NCBI GenBank assembly: GCA_012934845.2
Contig: WNNJ02002309.1
Location: 1 to 64,000 of the forward strand
DNA length: 64,000 bases
Direction of reading: 5' to 3'
Origin: Pomphorhynchus laevis
Lineage: Eukaryota > Acanthocephala > Palaeacanthocephala > Echinorhynchida > Pomphorhynchidae
In this document: positions 1 through 9,979 of the stretch, piece after piece
How the letters are laid out: the number at the start of each line of letters is the position of its first letter
Numbering within the stretch: the first letter of the stretch is position 1
Made by a program: the position numbers and the translations under genes
Notes under the pieces: model-generated
What the model was told of the DNA's origin: nothing
What the model saw: the letters and a program-made list of their open reading frames with translations, nothing else
Databases searched by the model: none

Positions 1-169
1 AATAATAATATAGAAAAAATATTTTCTTCTTTGTTTCAATATAACCATCTAATGTAGAGGAAATTTATTAGGGCACTGCGTCTCTCGACTTGGCCAAATG
101 AAAGAAATTAAATAAAACATTGTGCAACGACTTCATTTGAGATAATATCAATATTTGATAGTCCACCGC

Positions 170-400
170 TAGTTCCCAACAGGCAAAAGAAATTTAGCAG
201 GTTTATCAGGTTAGCCGTAAACTTAACCTATCGATCTCCTTCAAAGATTTTTGCGCTAACACCGGGCACTCAAATACGTGGGATGAAGACTCACATCTAT
301 CACCACAGAAAAAACACACACGAAACTCCACGTTTATGGACAGGTATGCGAGTGCAACAAAACTTGTCGTGATATCCGTGTAAAATATAACTATCTAATA
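170..400 (-). mobile_element. LINE 3' end fragment with C-terminal zinc knuckle
   Basis: On the minus strand an open stretch reads ...SFVALAYLSINVEFRV followed by CFFCGDRCESSSHVFECP. The C-x2-C-x8-H-x4-C spacing and the HVFECP ending are characteristic of the zinc knuckle that closes the ORF2 protein of several non-LTR retrotransposon groups (Jockey, R1 and I). Only this tail survives; no reverse transcriptase is visible upstream (about 400-700). The reading frame is lost by about position 195. The family call rests on the motif alone, so the clade is not assigned. Confidence 0.5.
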
Positions 401-2330
401 GAAAATAGAAGAAGATTATGGATTTAGTATTTATTATAAATCGGAATCCATTAATAATAAAGGCTTCTACTTTGTACTATGTATTCGCAAGATATACAGA
501 TTCTGTTTACTGCTAATCTGTTTTTATTGACATGCTACTGTGGATCATTGATCATTCTCGTAATATGGATTATATCAAGAATAATGTGCACACATAAGCG
601 TTATCGAAATGAAAACTGTATCAATACGGAACTATTAATGAAGCTCTTATAAATGGCAAATCTCAATTTTCATCAACAAAGTCTGAAACACGTCCATGTC
701 ATACATAAGTTCTCAAGCAGGGATCCAATCAAGCATCCGTACAACACACGACATCAACCACATTATCACCGCTAAAACTTGGCGTCAATTGATAAATTAT
801 TAGTTTATTAATAGGACATCATCCAAACTGAACTCTATTAAATCCATCACGTTGCCCTCAAAAGTGACGCAGGATCGCATGAACTATTCATTGCGCCTCA
901 GAAGTGATACATTGTTAACACGGAAATCAATTGACTTAAGATTTTAACATCTATTTTTATCGTCAAACTAGAAGTAAATACCATCTTAAGGGTATAAAAT
1001 TATCAAATAGCAAATTTGATATAATTTGCAAAGGAAAATCGGAATTGTGAAAAAGAAGTAAAGTTAGTATATATAGTTGTCGTTTTTTGCAATTTCAAGG
1101 TTGAAAAGTCTTTATAGGTTTAAATACTTTTAAATACTTTAAAAGGTTTAAAATATTTAAAGGTTTAAACTATTCGTGTCTATTTAATTAAACCAATTCA
1201 TAACTTTATGTTAAAAATAAACCCTTAACTTTTTGATAAAAAATTATAAATTAATTTCCACTAATCGCTAACATTTGATTAATTTTAATTTTACGAAACA
1301 GTTTTAATAATTAATTTAGCTAACCCAAGCTATCGTTCATTTTTATTCTTCATTCCAACTTCGATCGTCAACTATTTTCCAGTTTTGTGATAAACTATTT
1401 CCCAATTTTGACTATTTTACAGTTTCGCCTTTGATTCAATTCAAAGGATCTGCTACAAAGAATTACACAGTATCTGGCTTGACGTAAGATTTAATTTGAA
1501 ATTGTTCTGAGATGATATTTCAAGTGATGTGTTAAAAATTCGTAACTTTTATTTAACTTTTCTGCTAATTGGTAAATTTTTCATTTAGATTTAGAAAATT
1601 TAATTAAGTTATATTAAATATAAAAATATTTTGAATAATATATTTAAAACATTTTATTATTTGAAATTAAACTCTCGAATGTCACACTAAAATATAAATT
1701 ATATTTATTCACAATAATTTGCCAAATTAATATAAGTTAACTTTATAAAGCAAACCATAAGTTAAGTTTCCAAGTAAAAAATCAAAAATTATTTTTTAAA
1801 ACTATTATTTTTAAACTACTATCTAGTTTAACGTTAGATTTACATTTACTTTTGAAATTGTTCTGAAATGATATTTTAAGTGATGTATCGAAAATTATTA
1901 TTCCACATTCGGTTTAACGTAAGAAAATAAACGTGTAACTATGCTTATACCTTGTTTTTTCATTCTAATCGAGGAACCGAAACCTGATAGGATAATTATA
2001 CTTTACTAAAATTAATAACTCTTAAACAAATTGAATTAGTTGAAGTCATATTAAAAATAAAAACTATTATCTCAAGACTGAAACTATATATTGTTTCAAT
2101 GAATTTTAGTAATTTGACTAAACAAAATATTATTAAATGCAACTCGTCTTAGAATTAGTTTCGGATTCAAATATTTTCTCTTTATATATTATGGTTTATG
2201 TATGTATCTTCCATGCTAGAATTAAGATAGAAGTTTGATCCTCAAAAATTCAAATTGTAGTGCTATTTGATCAAAATATAGCCATATAATGTTAATTAAA
2301 TTAATTCGTATCGAGCGTTGCCATTGTAAT
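401..2330. other. AT-rich stretch without a recognisable gene
   Basis: No convincing coding region. The DNA is very AT-rich. A diverged direct repeat is present: about 1485-1545 and 1828-1896 share a segment around GAAATTGTTCTGA and ATGATATTT. A short tandem-like run of TTTAAATAC/TTTAAAGG units lies near 1115-1165. Confidence 0.6.
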
Positions 2331-2336
2331 TTTCTA

Positions 2337-2545
2337 CGGTTATTTAATTAAGCGTTTTATATAATTGCTCTCCATATCAGTTATTTTTAAGTTATCAAAT
2401 TCGATAGTATGACCTGTGTCATATGCATGATCAGCGAATACATACTTGTGGTTCAGTGAAGTAAGGGCTTTTTTATGCCCACACACGGGCAATATTTCTT
2501 CGACCTGTTTGTTAAATATATTGGCAGGAACAATCACTACAATGG
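2337..2545 (-). mobile_element. Penelope-like element remnant, GIY-YIG nuclease C-terminal half
   Basis: The minus strand encodes an open 65-codon piece with HKKALTS, then FADHAYDTGHTIEFDN, then ESNYIKRLIK. This matches the second half of the GIY-YIG endonuclease of PLEs, where an (A)xxHxxxxGHxIxW/F pattern is followed by a conserved E and an R/K-rich helix. The catalytic N-terminal half with the GIY-YIG strands is not visible, and no RT lies next to it, so this is a fragment. It differs from the second GIY-YIG remnant at 4.1 kb and probably derives from another PLE family. Confidence 0.5.
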
Positions 2546-2750
2546 ATGTGGTAAATGCACCCGACGCACTCTAAGGTGCAGTGAAAAGGACTATACAAAC
2601 AGTTTACTGTCATGCATTATTTCTTCGACCTGTCTGATAAATATATTGGCAGGAACAATCACTACAATGGATATGGTAAATGCCCCCGACGCACTCTAAG
2701 GTGCTGTGAAAATGACTATACAAAACAGTTTACTGTCATAAACTGTAAGC
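2488..2750. repeat. 125-bp direct duplication
   Basis: Two adjacent copies of a ~125-bp unit, starting near 2488 and 2613, share TTTCTTCGACCTGT, the ATATTGGCAGGAACAATCAC block and the CTCTAAGGTGC block with a few differences. The unit overlaps the 5' part of the PLE GIY-YIG remnant on the minus strand, so the duplication took place inside that element. Confidence 0.8.
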
Positions 2751-3061
2751 TGATATAAACTGATATAAAAAACTGTAAGTTGATATAAACTGATATAAAC
2801 TGATATATAAACTAATACTTTAGTGCTTAATTCTATAAATAAATTATTAATTCTAAATTATAGCCATACAAGTAATGTAATTATAATCGGTTAAATTGTA
2901 AAAATTAATAATTAATTAATAATATCGAAAATTACCGGCATGCATTATCAGATATGCATGATAATATGATATATGATATACATATTATATATAACATAAT
3001 ATATATGATAATAGTATGTGTGATATTCGTCTGCTACTGCGGTGGAATGTTACACAAGGAC

Positions 3062-3520
3062 TCCTCAATTGTTAGATTTGTAGGTAAGGCATACATCCAC
3101 CCGATCAAAAGAACCTATATTCGTATATGAGACTGCAAATATTGCTCAAAAGGAAATTACAGCGGTAAACATCATTATGATGCTACTGGGTGTACAACGC
3201 TTTCTGAAGTGTCCGGGCGTACCATTGCACGACAGTAGCGGACGAAATAATACCAATGTCAGGCTAAAATCGGGCATGTTGTGAGTTACTGTGTATGGAT
3301 TTAGAAGTAATGAAGGAATGATACCGTAGATGGTTTCTCCTGAGTATCCTATTGAAATTGACTTAAATAAATGAAAGAATCTATTAAATATCACCAGCAC
3401 CGATTCAACGATATCCTAGTCACATCAGTTTTAAATATAAAGAAAGAATGCTTCGGGTCATGGGTCAGATTTCCAAAATTTTAATACATAACTATTTATT
3501 TCTGTTTTAGTAACTCAAAA
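3062..3520 (+). mobile_element. tRNA-derived SINE, degraded copy 1
   Basis: Aligns along most of its length with the better copy at 6448-6845. Shared blocks include GCAAATATTGCTCAAAAGGAAA, ACAACGCTTT(T)CTGA.GTGTC, a GTACCATTGCA block, and the 3' block with AAAGAAAGAATGCTT, GGGTCATGGGTCAGATTT. The tRNA-like head is eroded: the A-box region is barely visible and the B-box reads TATTCGTATATG. Continues into a tail (TAATACATAACTATTTATTTCTG) also found at 5.05 kb and 5.25 kb. Confidence 0.6.
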
Positions 3521-3935
3521 GCAAGAAAAGAGTTACTTTGAAAAATTAACTCTTCGACAAAATATCAAGTTCATTCTAGCAACATCTCAAGAATGAATTG
3601 TTATTTAATATTTTAAGAAATTGATATAATCTTTCAAATGCAATTTACCTGTGGTGTACAGTGAATGCCTTCAACTCGTCATCTTTCAGCTAATAAAGTT
3701 AATGGAAATTAGTTATTTAAGGATATTATGTAAATGAAGCAGCATATTTTGTTCAATGACGAAGGCAAAAATATACTTTATATTTATGTTTAAAGGATAC
3801 CCCATAGATGGTGATAGAGGCGATAACCAGCTGCTTTTACTGTTGTTTGAATTTTTGACACGATTTCGGAAACTTTTGAAGGTACACAAAACGCAATAAA
3901 AAAGTATGATTCAAAATAGTTTAGAAACAAACCAA

Positions 3936-4410
3936 AAATTATTGCAATAATATTTTCATTCAAAATAAATAATTTGAAAAATTAGAAAAGTATAAAAAAT
4001 AATAATTGAAAGTTGTAGAAAAATTAAATAAAGTATAAAAATAAAATAGAAAATATTATTTAAACAAGAGAATCGTTTATAACATCTTTACAAAATATTT
4101 AACGTTGCATTAGGTTAATTATTCGTCATAATAATATTGGAGTTTTTATAAATGTAATAAGCCTCAAGAATTTTTCTATTTAAACAATTGGTTTCTTTTG
4201 CTAAAGCAACGATATTATTATAGTCAATATTGTGATCTAAATTTAAACTATGGTCTACAATAGCGCTACTTAGGCCCTTTTTGAGTGTGTATTTGTGTTG
4301 TTTCAAAAATTATTGCAATAATATTTTCATTCAAAATAAAAAATTTGAAAAAATAGAAAAATATAAAAAATGATAAATAAAATTACTAGAAAAATTAAAT
4401 AAGGCCTAAA
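3936..4410. repeat. ~110-bp direct repeats bracketing a GIY-YIG fragment
   Basis: Two direct copies (about 3936-4045 and 4308-4415) share AAAAATTATTGCAATAATAT, TTTCATTCAAAATAA and AGAAAAATTAAATAA. They enclose the GIY-YIG remnant on the minus strand. PLEs are often found as partial tandem copies, with direct terminal repeats produced that way, so the pair may be the remains of such an arrangement. Confidence 0.65.
4115..4306 (-). mobile_element. Penelope-like element remnant, GIY-YIG nuclease fragment
   Basis: A 63-codon minus-strand ORF contains KQHKYTLKKGLSSAIVDHSL, then DHNIDYNN, then NRKILEAYYIYK. The order H-K, SAIxxHs, xHxIDyxN, R(K)ILEayyI matches the C-terminal half of a PLE GIY-YIG domain. 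Its Asn/Lys/Ile-rich composition resembles the Naiad-type PLE copies at 17-20 kb and 45-48 kb, whose own nuclease is missing, so this may be a stray piece of that family. That link is an inference. Confidence 0.5.
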
Positions 4411-4700
4411 AATTATCTAAAGCACATAAATTATCTCTTTTAAAACCAACAGTTCACTTACGAATCTAACAAATATGTGAACTTTATGCTCAGATAGATT
4501 TTTCAATTAAAATAAATATTTGATAGATGATGGTGTTTTAATAATATTTAAGCTGAACAAAAAAATTATTTATTTCTAGTCGAATAATCTTAATATTATA
4601 ATAAATAGCTGTTTCCAAGAATGAAATCTCTCTTTTGTTCAATTGCTGATTTGAAATATTTGATGAATATCTATAGATGAAAATATTGCTTATTCGTAAG

Positions 4701-4762
4701 ATTAATATTATTGATTTATATATTCACCCTAAATTAATATTATTGATTTATATATTCACCCT
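4701..4762. repeat. 32-bp tandem duplication
   Basis: The unit ATTAATATTATTGATTTATA plus TATTCACCCT occurs at 4701-4730 and again, identical, at 4733-4762. It lies in AT-rich DNA without a gene and is probably a recent slippage or repair duplication. Confidence 0.85.
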
Positions 4763-4964
4763 ATACGCTGAATAGAAAATATCAATAATAAAATGGTTGT
4801 AACTGTGTATAGATCTATTCCTCAAATAAAAAATAATAATTAGATTTATTAAATATTAATTAAAACTTTTGAAAATTTTCTATTGGTATTAAATATCTAT
4901 TAAGTATATCTGTAAAAATATAATACATAACTATGTTTTTCACTTCATTGTTAAATATAAATAT

Positions 4965-5350
4965 CACCAGCACCGATTCAACAATATCATGGTCACATCA
5001 GTTTTAAATATAAAGAAAGAATGCTTGGGGTCATGGGTCAGATTTCCAAAATTTTAATACATAACTATTTATTTCTGTTTTAGTAACTTAAAAACACAAA
5101 AAGAGTTACTTTGAGTTACTTTAAGTTAAAGTAAAAAGAGTTATGTAAATCTTTTAATAAGTGACTCTTTTAATTAAGTTTTTTAATAAAAGAGTAACTC
5201 TTTTAATAACTCTTTTAATAAAAGAGTTATGTAACTCTTTTAATTAATACATTAACTATTTACTTCTGTTTTAGTAACTCAAAAACACGAAAAAGAGTTA
5301 CTTTGAAGAATTACTTATTCTACAAAAAATCAAGTTCATCCTAAGCACAA
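4965..5350 (+). mobile_element. SINE 3' tail copies with AACTCTTTTAAT expansion
   Basis: 4965-5110 repeats the 3' part of the SINE at 3062-3520, from the CACCAGCACCGATTCAAC block through the GGGTCATGGGTCAGATTT block to the CTGTTTTAGTAACT tail. The tail recurs at 5245-5350. Between the two tails is a degenerate array of AACTCTTTTAAT and its reverse complement (about 5125-5245). Only the SINE tail is present; the tRNA-like head is absent. Confidence 0.5.
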
Positions 5351-5784
5351 TTTCAAGAAAATTGAACTAAGGCATTTGGGAAATTTTTTCATTAAATATA
5401 GTTTTCAAAAAACAGTGTTGCATCTTACTATAAGAACGACTAAAACACTTTCGCCCAATTAGGATAAGCTATATTTATTTTTGCAATAATATAAAATTAG
5501 TAATTTGGAATGGCAAATTACTTTGAGTTAAATTTGTTGGATCGTAGTCAGTGAGTAAATCAAATGCATTCAGATTTCCGAAATTGGTAAAATTCAGATT
5601 GGTAAATAACAAAGGAAGTCAGCAGGATATTTATTGGTGTACCCTCAAATTAAAGATAATGTCTAAAAACATCGCTTTGAATAAAAATGATATATATAAT
5701 AACCATCTGGTTATTATATAATTTATTATATGGCTGTATTCCCACGAGGGAATCCTAGATGGTGGTTTCATAATTTATAAAACA

Positions 5785-6230
5785 TATATACTAAATGGTG
5801 TTGCTTGTTAGACTGGACTTTGATTCACGACTTTCAGCTTCCATGTCACTTTTAGACGACCACTTCAACATCAAAATGATAAGTACCCAACAACACTCAA
5901 TAGTAGAATGAGGTACTCGGTGGTCGTTTCGGTTGCATGTGTGACATTGTGAATAAAAACGTTTCGGACACTTTGCTTAATTGTCTGAGGCTTAAGCTCT
6001 TTACCAGATCGAATTGATGTGCGGACCATCCTTAAACACTATGCCGAGGTTGTTGCTGAATTGTCGCTGCACTCGTTGGATCCTTGATGGATACGGCATG
6101 TATAATAGTAGTGCACGGATGTGCTGAGTAGACAACGGTCCAGGATTTCTTACGAAATACGGCATTTATACTAAATGATGTTGCTTGTTAGACTGGACAT
6201 TGATTCACGACTTTCAGCAATATCAATATA
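5785..6230 (-). repeat. Family A repeat unit (379-bp variant) with hammerhead-like core
   Basis: One full unit plus the start of a second. TATACTAAATGGTGTTGCTT at 5787 recurs, slightly changed, at 6166, a period of 379 against 364 at 55.5-56.5 kb; the extra bases lie in the loop side of one stem near 5865. Strand '-' refers to the direction in which the ribozyme-like boxes read (about 5851-5935). Stem III is exceptionally clear: minus-strand ACGACCAC and GTGGTCGT pair perfectly next to GAAA and a GUC site. The CUGAUGA box is degraded here (CTATTGAG), so this copy is probably inactive. Confidence 0.7.
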
Positions 6231-6340
6231 TAGTATAATTAAAATCAATTTATAAGCTACTTCCGATTGGGATCTCGCTATGACCAAACTATATACGAAA
6301 TATGATTATTGGTCTCTACCAACAAAAATATATTTTTTTG

Positions 6341-6370
6341 TTGAAAATATATATATATATATATATTTTA
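6341..6370. repeat. (TA)n microsatellite
   Basis: A run of about ten TA units, preceded by AAAATATA and followed by TTTTAATAG. No flanking element boundary is obvious. Confidence 0.85.
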
Positions 6371-6447
6371 ATAGATTATACATCGACACTTCTTTTTAAG
6401 TAATTTAAATTGAAGGCGTTATATACTGGAGAATTTCAAACTATACT

Positions 6448-6845
6448 GGATGGTTAGCCTAGTCAGTAAGGCGTAGACCCAACGATCGAAAGAAATATAT
6501 TCGAATCTGACAGTGCAAATATTGCTCAAAAGGAAACTACAGCAGTACAACGCTTTTCTGATGTGTCAAGGTGTACCATTGCAAGGCAGTAGCGAACGAA
6601 ACAATACGAATATGTCAGACTGAAATCTGCTAAGTTGTGAGTCAAAGTGTATAGAATCGGAAGTAATTAAAGAATGATATCGTAGCTTGATTCTGCTGCG
6701 AAATCAACTTGTGTGATCAAGCAAAATTGATAAAATAAATGAAATAATCCACAAATGGATAACCATCATCGATTCAAAGATTACATGATCACATCAGTGT
6801 TAAAATATAAAGAAAGAATGCTTGAGGGTCATGGGTCAGATTTTA
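6448..6845 (+). mobile_element. tRNA-derived SINE, best-preserved copy
   Basis: The head reads GGATGGTTAGCCTAGTCAGT then AAGGCGTAGACCC. TTAGCCTAGTCAGTAAGG fits a Pol III A-box, with a perfect 4-bp D-stem GCCT/AGGC. TATTCGAATCT, 45 bases further on, fits the B-box GGTTCGANNCC at most positions. The body (GCAAATATTGCTCAAAAGG to GGGTCATGGGTCAGATTTT) is shared with copies at 3.1, 5.0, 6.9 and 7.04 kb, and the copy ends in an A-rich tail. A foldable anticodon arm is not visible, so this is a SINE head and not a working tRNA gene. The parent tRNA was not identified. Confidence 0.65.
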
Positions 6846-6884
6846 AAAAAAATATAATACATAACTATGTTTTCACATCATTGT

Positions 6885-7075
6885 TAAATATAAAACTTAC
6901 CAGCACCTGATCACAATGATCTCCTGATCACATCAGTGTTAAGTATAAAGAAATAATGCTTAAAATACATCTCGAAAAATACGGTTACAAAAATTAATTA
7001 CACTGAAGTTTTCGTATACTAAGGAATTTCGAGCTTTACTGGATGGTTAGCCTAGTCGTTAAGGCGTAGACCCAC
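6885..7075 (+). mobile_element. SINE fragments: a 3' tail piece and a 5' head piece
   Basis: 6885-6965 repeats the SINE tail (TTACCAGCACCTGATCA, ATCACATCAGTGTTAA, TATAAAGAAATAATGCTT). 7041-7075 repeats the head exactly where it starts in the 6448 copy (GGATGGTTAGCCTAGTCGTT, AAGGCGTAGACCC), then stops. Both head copies follow a similar lead sequence, GGA(G/A)TTTC..AC(T/.)ATACTGG, which suggests the repeat unit begins a little upstream of the tRNA-like part. Confidence 0.55.
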
Positions 7076-7098
7076 TTATTTATTAATACACAATTTAT

Positions 7099-7140
7099 TT
7101 GACCTGACGAAGATTCCTTAGAGGGTTGAAACGTTGTCAA
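7099..7140 (+). ncRNA. Minimal hammerhead ribozyme of PLE type
   Basis: In order: TTGAC (7099-7103), CTGACGA (7104-7110), a stem II region (7111-7127), GAAAC (7128-7132), GTT (7133-7135), GTCAA (7136-7140). Stem I TTGAC/GTCAA pairs perfectly. CUGANGA and GAAA are the invariant core boxes, and C at the N position is allowed. Stem III is just AC/GU with no loop, so ACGU is self-complementary, the hallmark of the minimal hammerheads known from PLEs, which work as dimers. Stem II is imperfect (A-U, G-U and G-C pairs with mismatches), so activity may be weak. This is normal strand order, unlike the permuted motifs elsewhere in the window. Confidence 0.6.
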
Positions 7141-7204
7141 TAATAATTTTGGTATTATTTGTCCGTTTCGTTTAGGAAATTTCAGTATTTATATGATTTC
7201 TACA

Positions 7205-7690
7205 TATATAGGAAAATTAAATAACCGAGTGCATATTTTTGTTCTTTAAAAAATTTACACTAACTAGTTAAGGATGAAAATCCTTTTTCAGAATTGTATG
7301 TGTCTCTTTGTTATCTTCTTTTTAGTATATTTTTGCAGTTTGTAGATTGAAGCCAGTTTTAACCGGCAACAACATTGAATAGATTTTGAATTCCATTAGG
7401 AATCCTGGCCGTTGTTTCATTCCGTGCTCAACTTATATATATCACAATAGTGATGATTGACATCCAACGAACTATCCCTCGATATCTTTCTTTAAACATG
7501 CATTTAGCGATAGGAAAATTAAATAACCGAGTGAAAATTTTTGTTCTTTGAAGAAATATACACTAAAGAATAAAAGACACTACGAGACGCACACAAATAC
7601 ATTATGAAGAAGGATTTTCATCCGAAACTATTAAATTAGTATATATTTCTTCAAAGAACACAAATTTTTATTCGGTTATCTAATTTTTCT
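7205..7690. repeat. PLE-like terminal repeats with decayed hammerhead motifs
   Basis: A segment beginning TAGGAAAATTAAATAACCGA occurs in direct orientation at 7209 and 7508, and inverted to about 7690. Each contains a TTTTTGTTCTTT block. At 7604-7628 (plus) ATGAAGA, then AGGATTTTCATCC, then GAAAC gives a hammerhead-like core with a clean GGAT/ATCC stem II but A in place of the first C. The minus strand of 7265-7297 has CTGAAAA and the same stem with the GAAA box lost. These look like partial tandem and inverted ends of a PLE, but no coding part remains. Confidence 0.5.
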
Positions 7691-8014
7691 ATTATTAATA
7701 ATTAATAATTTAATTATTATTAATTTTCTTTTTAATTTTCTTTTTAATTTTATTATTATAAATATAAGTTATATAGTCATTACTAAAAGTGAAACGGAAA
7801 AATACGGACACAACTAGGAATTAATAAACCATAACAGGCTATTAGCAATCAAATCCCTAGACCGACTTTTGCTTAATGAGCTTAATCAGTAGGGTTCAGA
7901 TTTTAAGTGTTCAGGAATCCCCCAACCCAGTTTTGAACAGTAAGACGACGTTCAAGTCCACAAGTTTATAATATAATGTTGAATCATTTTAGTGATCGCC
8001 TCTGGACTACAGTT

Positions 8015-8680
8015 TAATTTATTTATATTTACACAGATAAAGGAGCTAAAGCTCATACAGCTGGTTCACATAGACAATAAAATGAAATATACAAAACACA
8101 GTTATAAAGATCTTTTCATTGAATATCCACAGAGTCCATCTTCATTAAACTAACAACTCAAACGTTTTCAATTGCAAATAATTTATTCAATGCGAAAAGA
8201 AACAAGTAGATGTTTCTGGTGATTCTGATGCCATATTGTTCACTTATTAAAATACAATAATTGTTCGTTCGGCCAATTATATTTATTTGCTATTATAGTG
8301 TCAACAAAACTGATCTGATTCGTTGTGTGCCGAAAAACTGACTTTAAACAAACAAACTTCAGGTGTTGAGAAGGTGGGTACGGAGGCGGTATTTGAATGT
8401 AATAAAGGAGGGAGCGCGTCGGACGTCGAAAGGGAGCTGATACCAGGTGAGTGGGGCGACGACGAGGAATGATCGGAGACCGTAGTTGTTAGAGTAATTG
8501 GGAATGTGGAGTAAGAGTGAATTACAGTAACGCAGTTATAGAGAGAGGTGGGACGAGTGTCGTCTAAGAAAGTAAGGCTGATGAACGATTGACAGCCGAC
8601 AACGATTAGACGAAAAGTTACGAGAAGATGGCGGAGTTGAATCCGGATGTGGATGGTGAGCGATCCACATTTATATTTGA
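8015..8680 (-). mobile_element. CR1/L2-like LINE, 3' end (copy a)
   Basis: Minus strand. 8330-8680 aligns with the 3' coding end of copy b (9045-9335), giving the FLDDTRPTSL block and the C-terminal APLAW-type region in a degraded form. Beyond the coding end, the minus strand of 8020-8060 reads CTGTATGAGCTTTAGCTCCT and TTATCTGTGTAAATATAAAT, a short hairpin-like 3' terminus typical of CR1/L2-group LINEs. The 5' side is cut at about 8680. The frame is not maintained through the conserved block. Confidence 0.6.
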
Positions 8681-8974
8681 ATTTGTATTTATTTATAAAT
8701 TCATTAATTACCCGCGAAAATAACAGAATTTTAATTTTCCAAAAATTAAATCTATGTAGCACTTTTTAATACGACTTCACTTGAAACTTGTTTACAATTA
8801 CATTAATTTTAATTACTAGTCATCTTGGCAAAAAGGATTTGTATAGAAAAGAGTAAATTAGATGTGTTGATCACGGGGTAATGCAGTATTGGCAGACTTC
8901 TACATTATTACAAGGACTAAAACGATAAACTGGTAGTTTTCCAATTGATAGAGTTGTTAAATATCATTTGTCAT

Positions 8975-9900
8975 TTTTAACGTGGCAAATGCGTGTCAGC
9001 GCACGCTTTCATGACCACAACAAAACAAAAATGTAAATCATGTGTCGAGAAGGTGTGAACGGAGGTGGTGCTTGAATGTGATAAAGGAGAGAACGCGCCA
9101 AACGTCGATAGGGAGTTGATTCCAGGCGAGTGGGGCGGCGACGAGGAAGGATCGGAGACCGAAGTTGTTCGAGTAATTGGGAACGTGAAGTAAGAGGGTA
9201 TGACGAGAACGCAGCGATAGCGAGGTGGGACGAGTATCGTCTAAGAAAGGAAGGTTGATGAACGATGGGGAGCCGACAGCGATGAGACGAAAGGTAACGA
9301 GAAGAAGGCGGAGTTTGATGCGGACGTGGATGGTGGGCCAGGAGAGTTGGGCAAAATATGTGGATGTGTGGTCGAAGCGACGGAGACGAAAGAGCACTCG
9401 AACGGCGGTGTTGATTATTCGTTGTAGGGGTAGGATGATGGATTTTGGAGAATTGGCGAAAAGGCTAAGGCAGTAATCGATTTTAGGGAAAAGAAGCGAT
9501 GAAAGAAGAGACATCCAAAAACGGAAGTCAATAAGGGGGCGGATACGGCGGATGTCACGGAGAATTAAGTTAGACGAGCGAACCTTAGCACGGACGAAGG
9601 GTTTAATGGAAAGATGATCATCAAAATGGAAGCCTAAGAAAGTGAGATTGTGTACTATGGGGATGATCGATGAGGCGAAAGATACAGTGGGAGGAGATAT
9701 GTTTGGTTTACGGGAAAGGATCCACATTATTTTGGACTTGTCAGGGTTTAGAACGAGATGGAGATTAGAGAGACGTTTGTAGATAGAAAAAATACATTTG
9801 GAGGCAGAATACCGATATCGTGTTGAAGCAGGATTGGAGAGACGTTTGTAGATAGAAGAAAAACAGTTGGAGGCAGAAATCGTGTTGTAGCAGGATAGTT
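8975..9900 (-). mobile_element. CR1/L2-like LINE, 3' part of ORF2 (copy b)
   Basis: Minus strand, one open frame of 312 codons over 9038-9976. From the N-terminal side: HLVLNPDKSKIMW (the RT motif after the palm), then FLGFHFDDHLS, then FPKIDYCLSLFANSPKS (thumb), and the end RSFLVAAPLAWNQLPIDV...FKHHLRSHLL. That ending is the signature C-terminus of CR1/L2-group reverse transcriptases. Endonuclease and RT palm are missing. At 9765-9880 a ~75-bp stretch encoding FSSIYKRLSNP/FSIYKRLSNL is duplicated in tandem. The 3' flank (8975-9035) shares the ACGTGGCAAATGCGTG block with copy c at 53.7 kb. Confidence 0.8.
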
Positions 9901-9979
9901 GGAGCAGGATATGACTACATACGAGGTTGTTTTGTCTGACTATTGCAAAAATACTATTATTGTTCGTTCGTACCATGAT

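Noticed and set aside
3936-4410. LTRs of a retrotransposon
   Set aside because: The direct repeats are short, lack TG..CA ends and enclose only a PLE-type GIY-YIG fragment.
6448-6515. Functional tRNA gene
   Set aside because: A- and B-box-like motifs and a D-stem exist, but no anticodon stem or matching acceptor stem can be folded, and the segment recurs as the head of a repeat.
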